The notes under the pieces were generated by a model. It saw nothing but the letters and a program-made list of their open reading frames with translations, did not search any database and was not told the origin of the DNA. Made by a program: the position numbers and the translations under genes. This document shows positions 63,887-64,000 of a DNA stretch of 64,000 nucleotides, piece by piece. The stretch comes from Sphingomonas faeni (GTDB lineage Bacteria > Pseudomonadota > Alphaproteobacteria > Sphingomonadales > Sphingomonadaceae): assembly GCF_030817315.1 (NCBI RefSeq), contig NZ_JAUSZF010000003.1:65036-129035 (forward strand), read 5' to 3'. Within the stretch, counting starts at the first letter, position 1. Every line of letters begins with the position of its first letter.

Positions 63887-64000
63887 GGCTAGGCCGGTGG
63901 TTAGATGCCCCCCCCAATGGCCATAGGTGCCGAACCCAAATGGACCTTCATGTCTCCTGCGGGACTACGCCTTGGCAGAGTTGCCAGTGCTGAAGAACGC

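Overview
The window looks like a chromosome segment of a sphingomonad-type alphaproteobacterium. The evidence is high GC in most genes, a TonB-dependent receptor, a sphingan-like exopolysaccharide (EPS) gene set (rmlCBDA, Wzx, Wzy, Wza and Wzc homologues, many family 2 glycosyltransferases) and a type I secretion system (T1SS) next to it. The genus is inferred from gene content, not from a marker gene.

Layout. 1-1054: start of a TonB-dependent receptor (minus strand, cut by the window edge). 2154-3161: UDP-glucuronate-epimerase-like enzyme. 3.6-20.5 kb: a protein-secretion locus. A large secreted nuclease (RTX, plus strand) and a giant serralysin-type metalloprotease (RTX, minus strand) converge on a tolC-hlyB-hlyD export operon. 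20.8-23.6 kb: a small exported protein, a glycosyltransferase and a short NAD-dependent epimerase. 23.7-27.9 kb: an IS630 relic and a complete IS66 element sitting inside an older, decayed IS66. 28-33.7 kb: sugar transferase, membrane-bound nucleotide-sugar dehydratase, aminotransferase and acyltransferase, interrupted by an IS5-type relic. 33.9-36.1 kb: IS3 and IS66 debris. 36.1-42.1 kb: flippase, glycosyltransferase and the dTDP-rhamnose operon rmlCBDA. 42.5-48.7 kb: small exported protein, beta-helix (pectate-lyase-like) protein, three glycosyltransferases and a polymerase. 49-54 kb: a second complete IS66 inside another decayed IS66. 54-59.6 kb: polymerase/ligase, Wza, Wzc and a novel periplasmic protein. 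60.2-64 kb: tyrosine integrase, DnaQ-like exonuclease, Gfo/Idh/MocA oxidoreductase and a decayed tRNA-Val.

How the parts work together. The polysaccharide genes supply the activated sugars (dTDP-rhamnose, amino sugars, probably UDP-galacturonate), the initiating transferase, chain-building transferases, flippase, polymerase and outer-membrane export. The T1SS exports at least two large RTX enzymes, a DNase/phosphoesterase-like protein and a metalloprotease, whose C-terminal export regions are identical.

The most striking structure is a pair of 1,451-bp inverted repeats (6718-8168 and 13208-14658) with only one difference that I could find. They enclose the T1SS operon. Each repeat carries the 3' end of an RTX gene, a strong terminator and the first 24 codons of tolC. 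Flipping the 5,039-bp segment between them would leave tolC intact and move the export operon from behind the protease gene to behind the nuclease gene. A decayed serine-recombinase fragment lies just inside the left repeat. This could be an undescribed invertible secretion switch, or the scar of a segmental duplication.

The second notable pattern is that all three traceable IS66 insertions landed inside other IS66 copies. Two of them have clear 8-bp target duplications and matching terminal inverted repeats.
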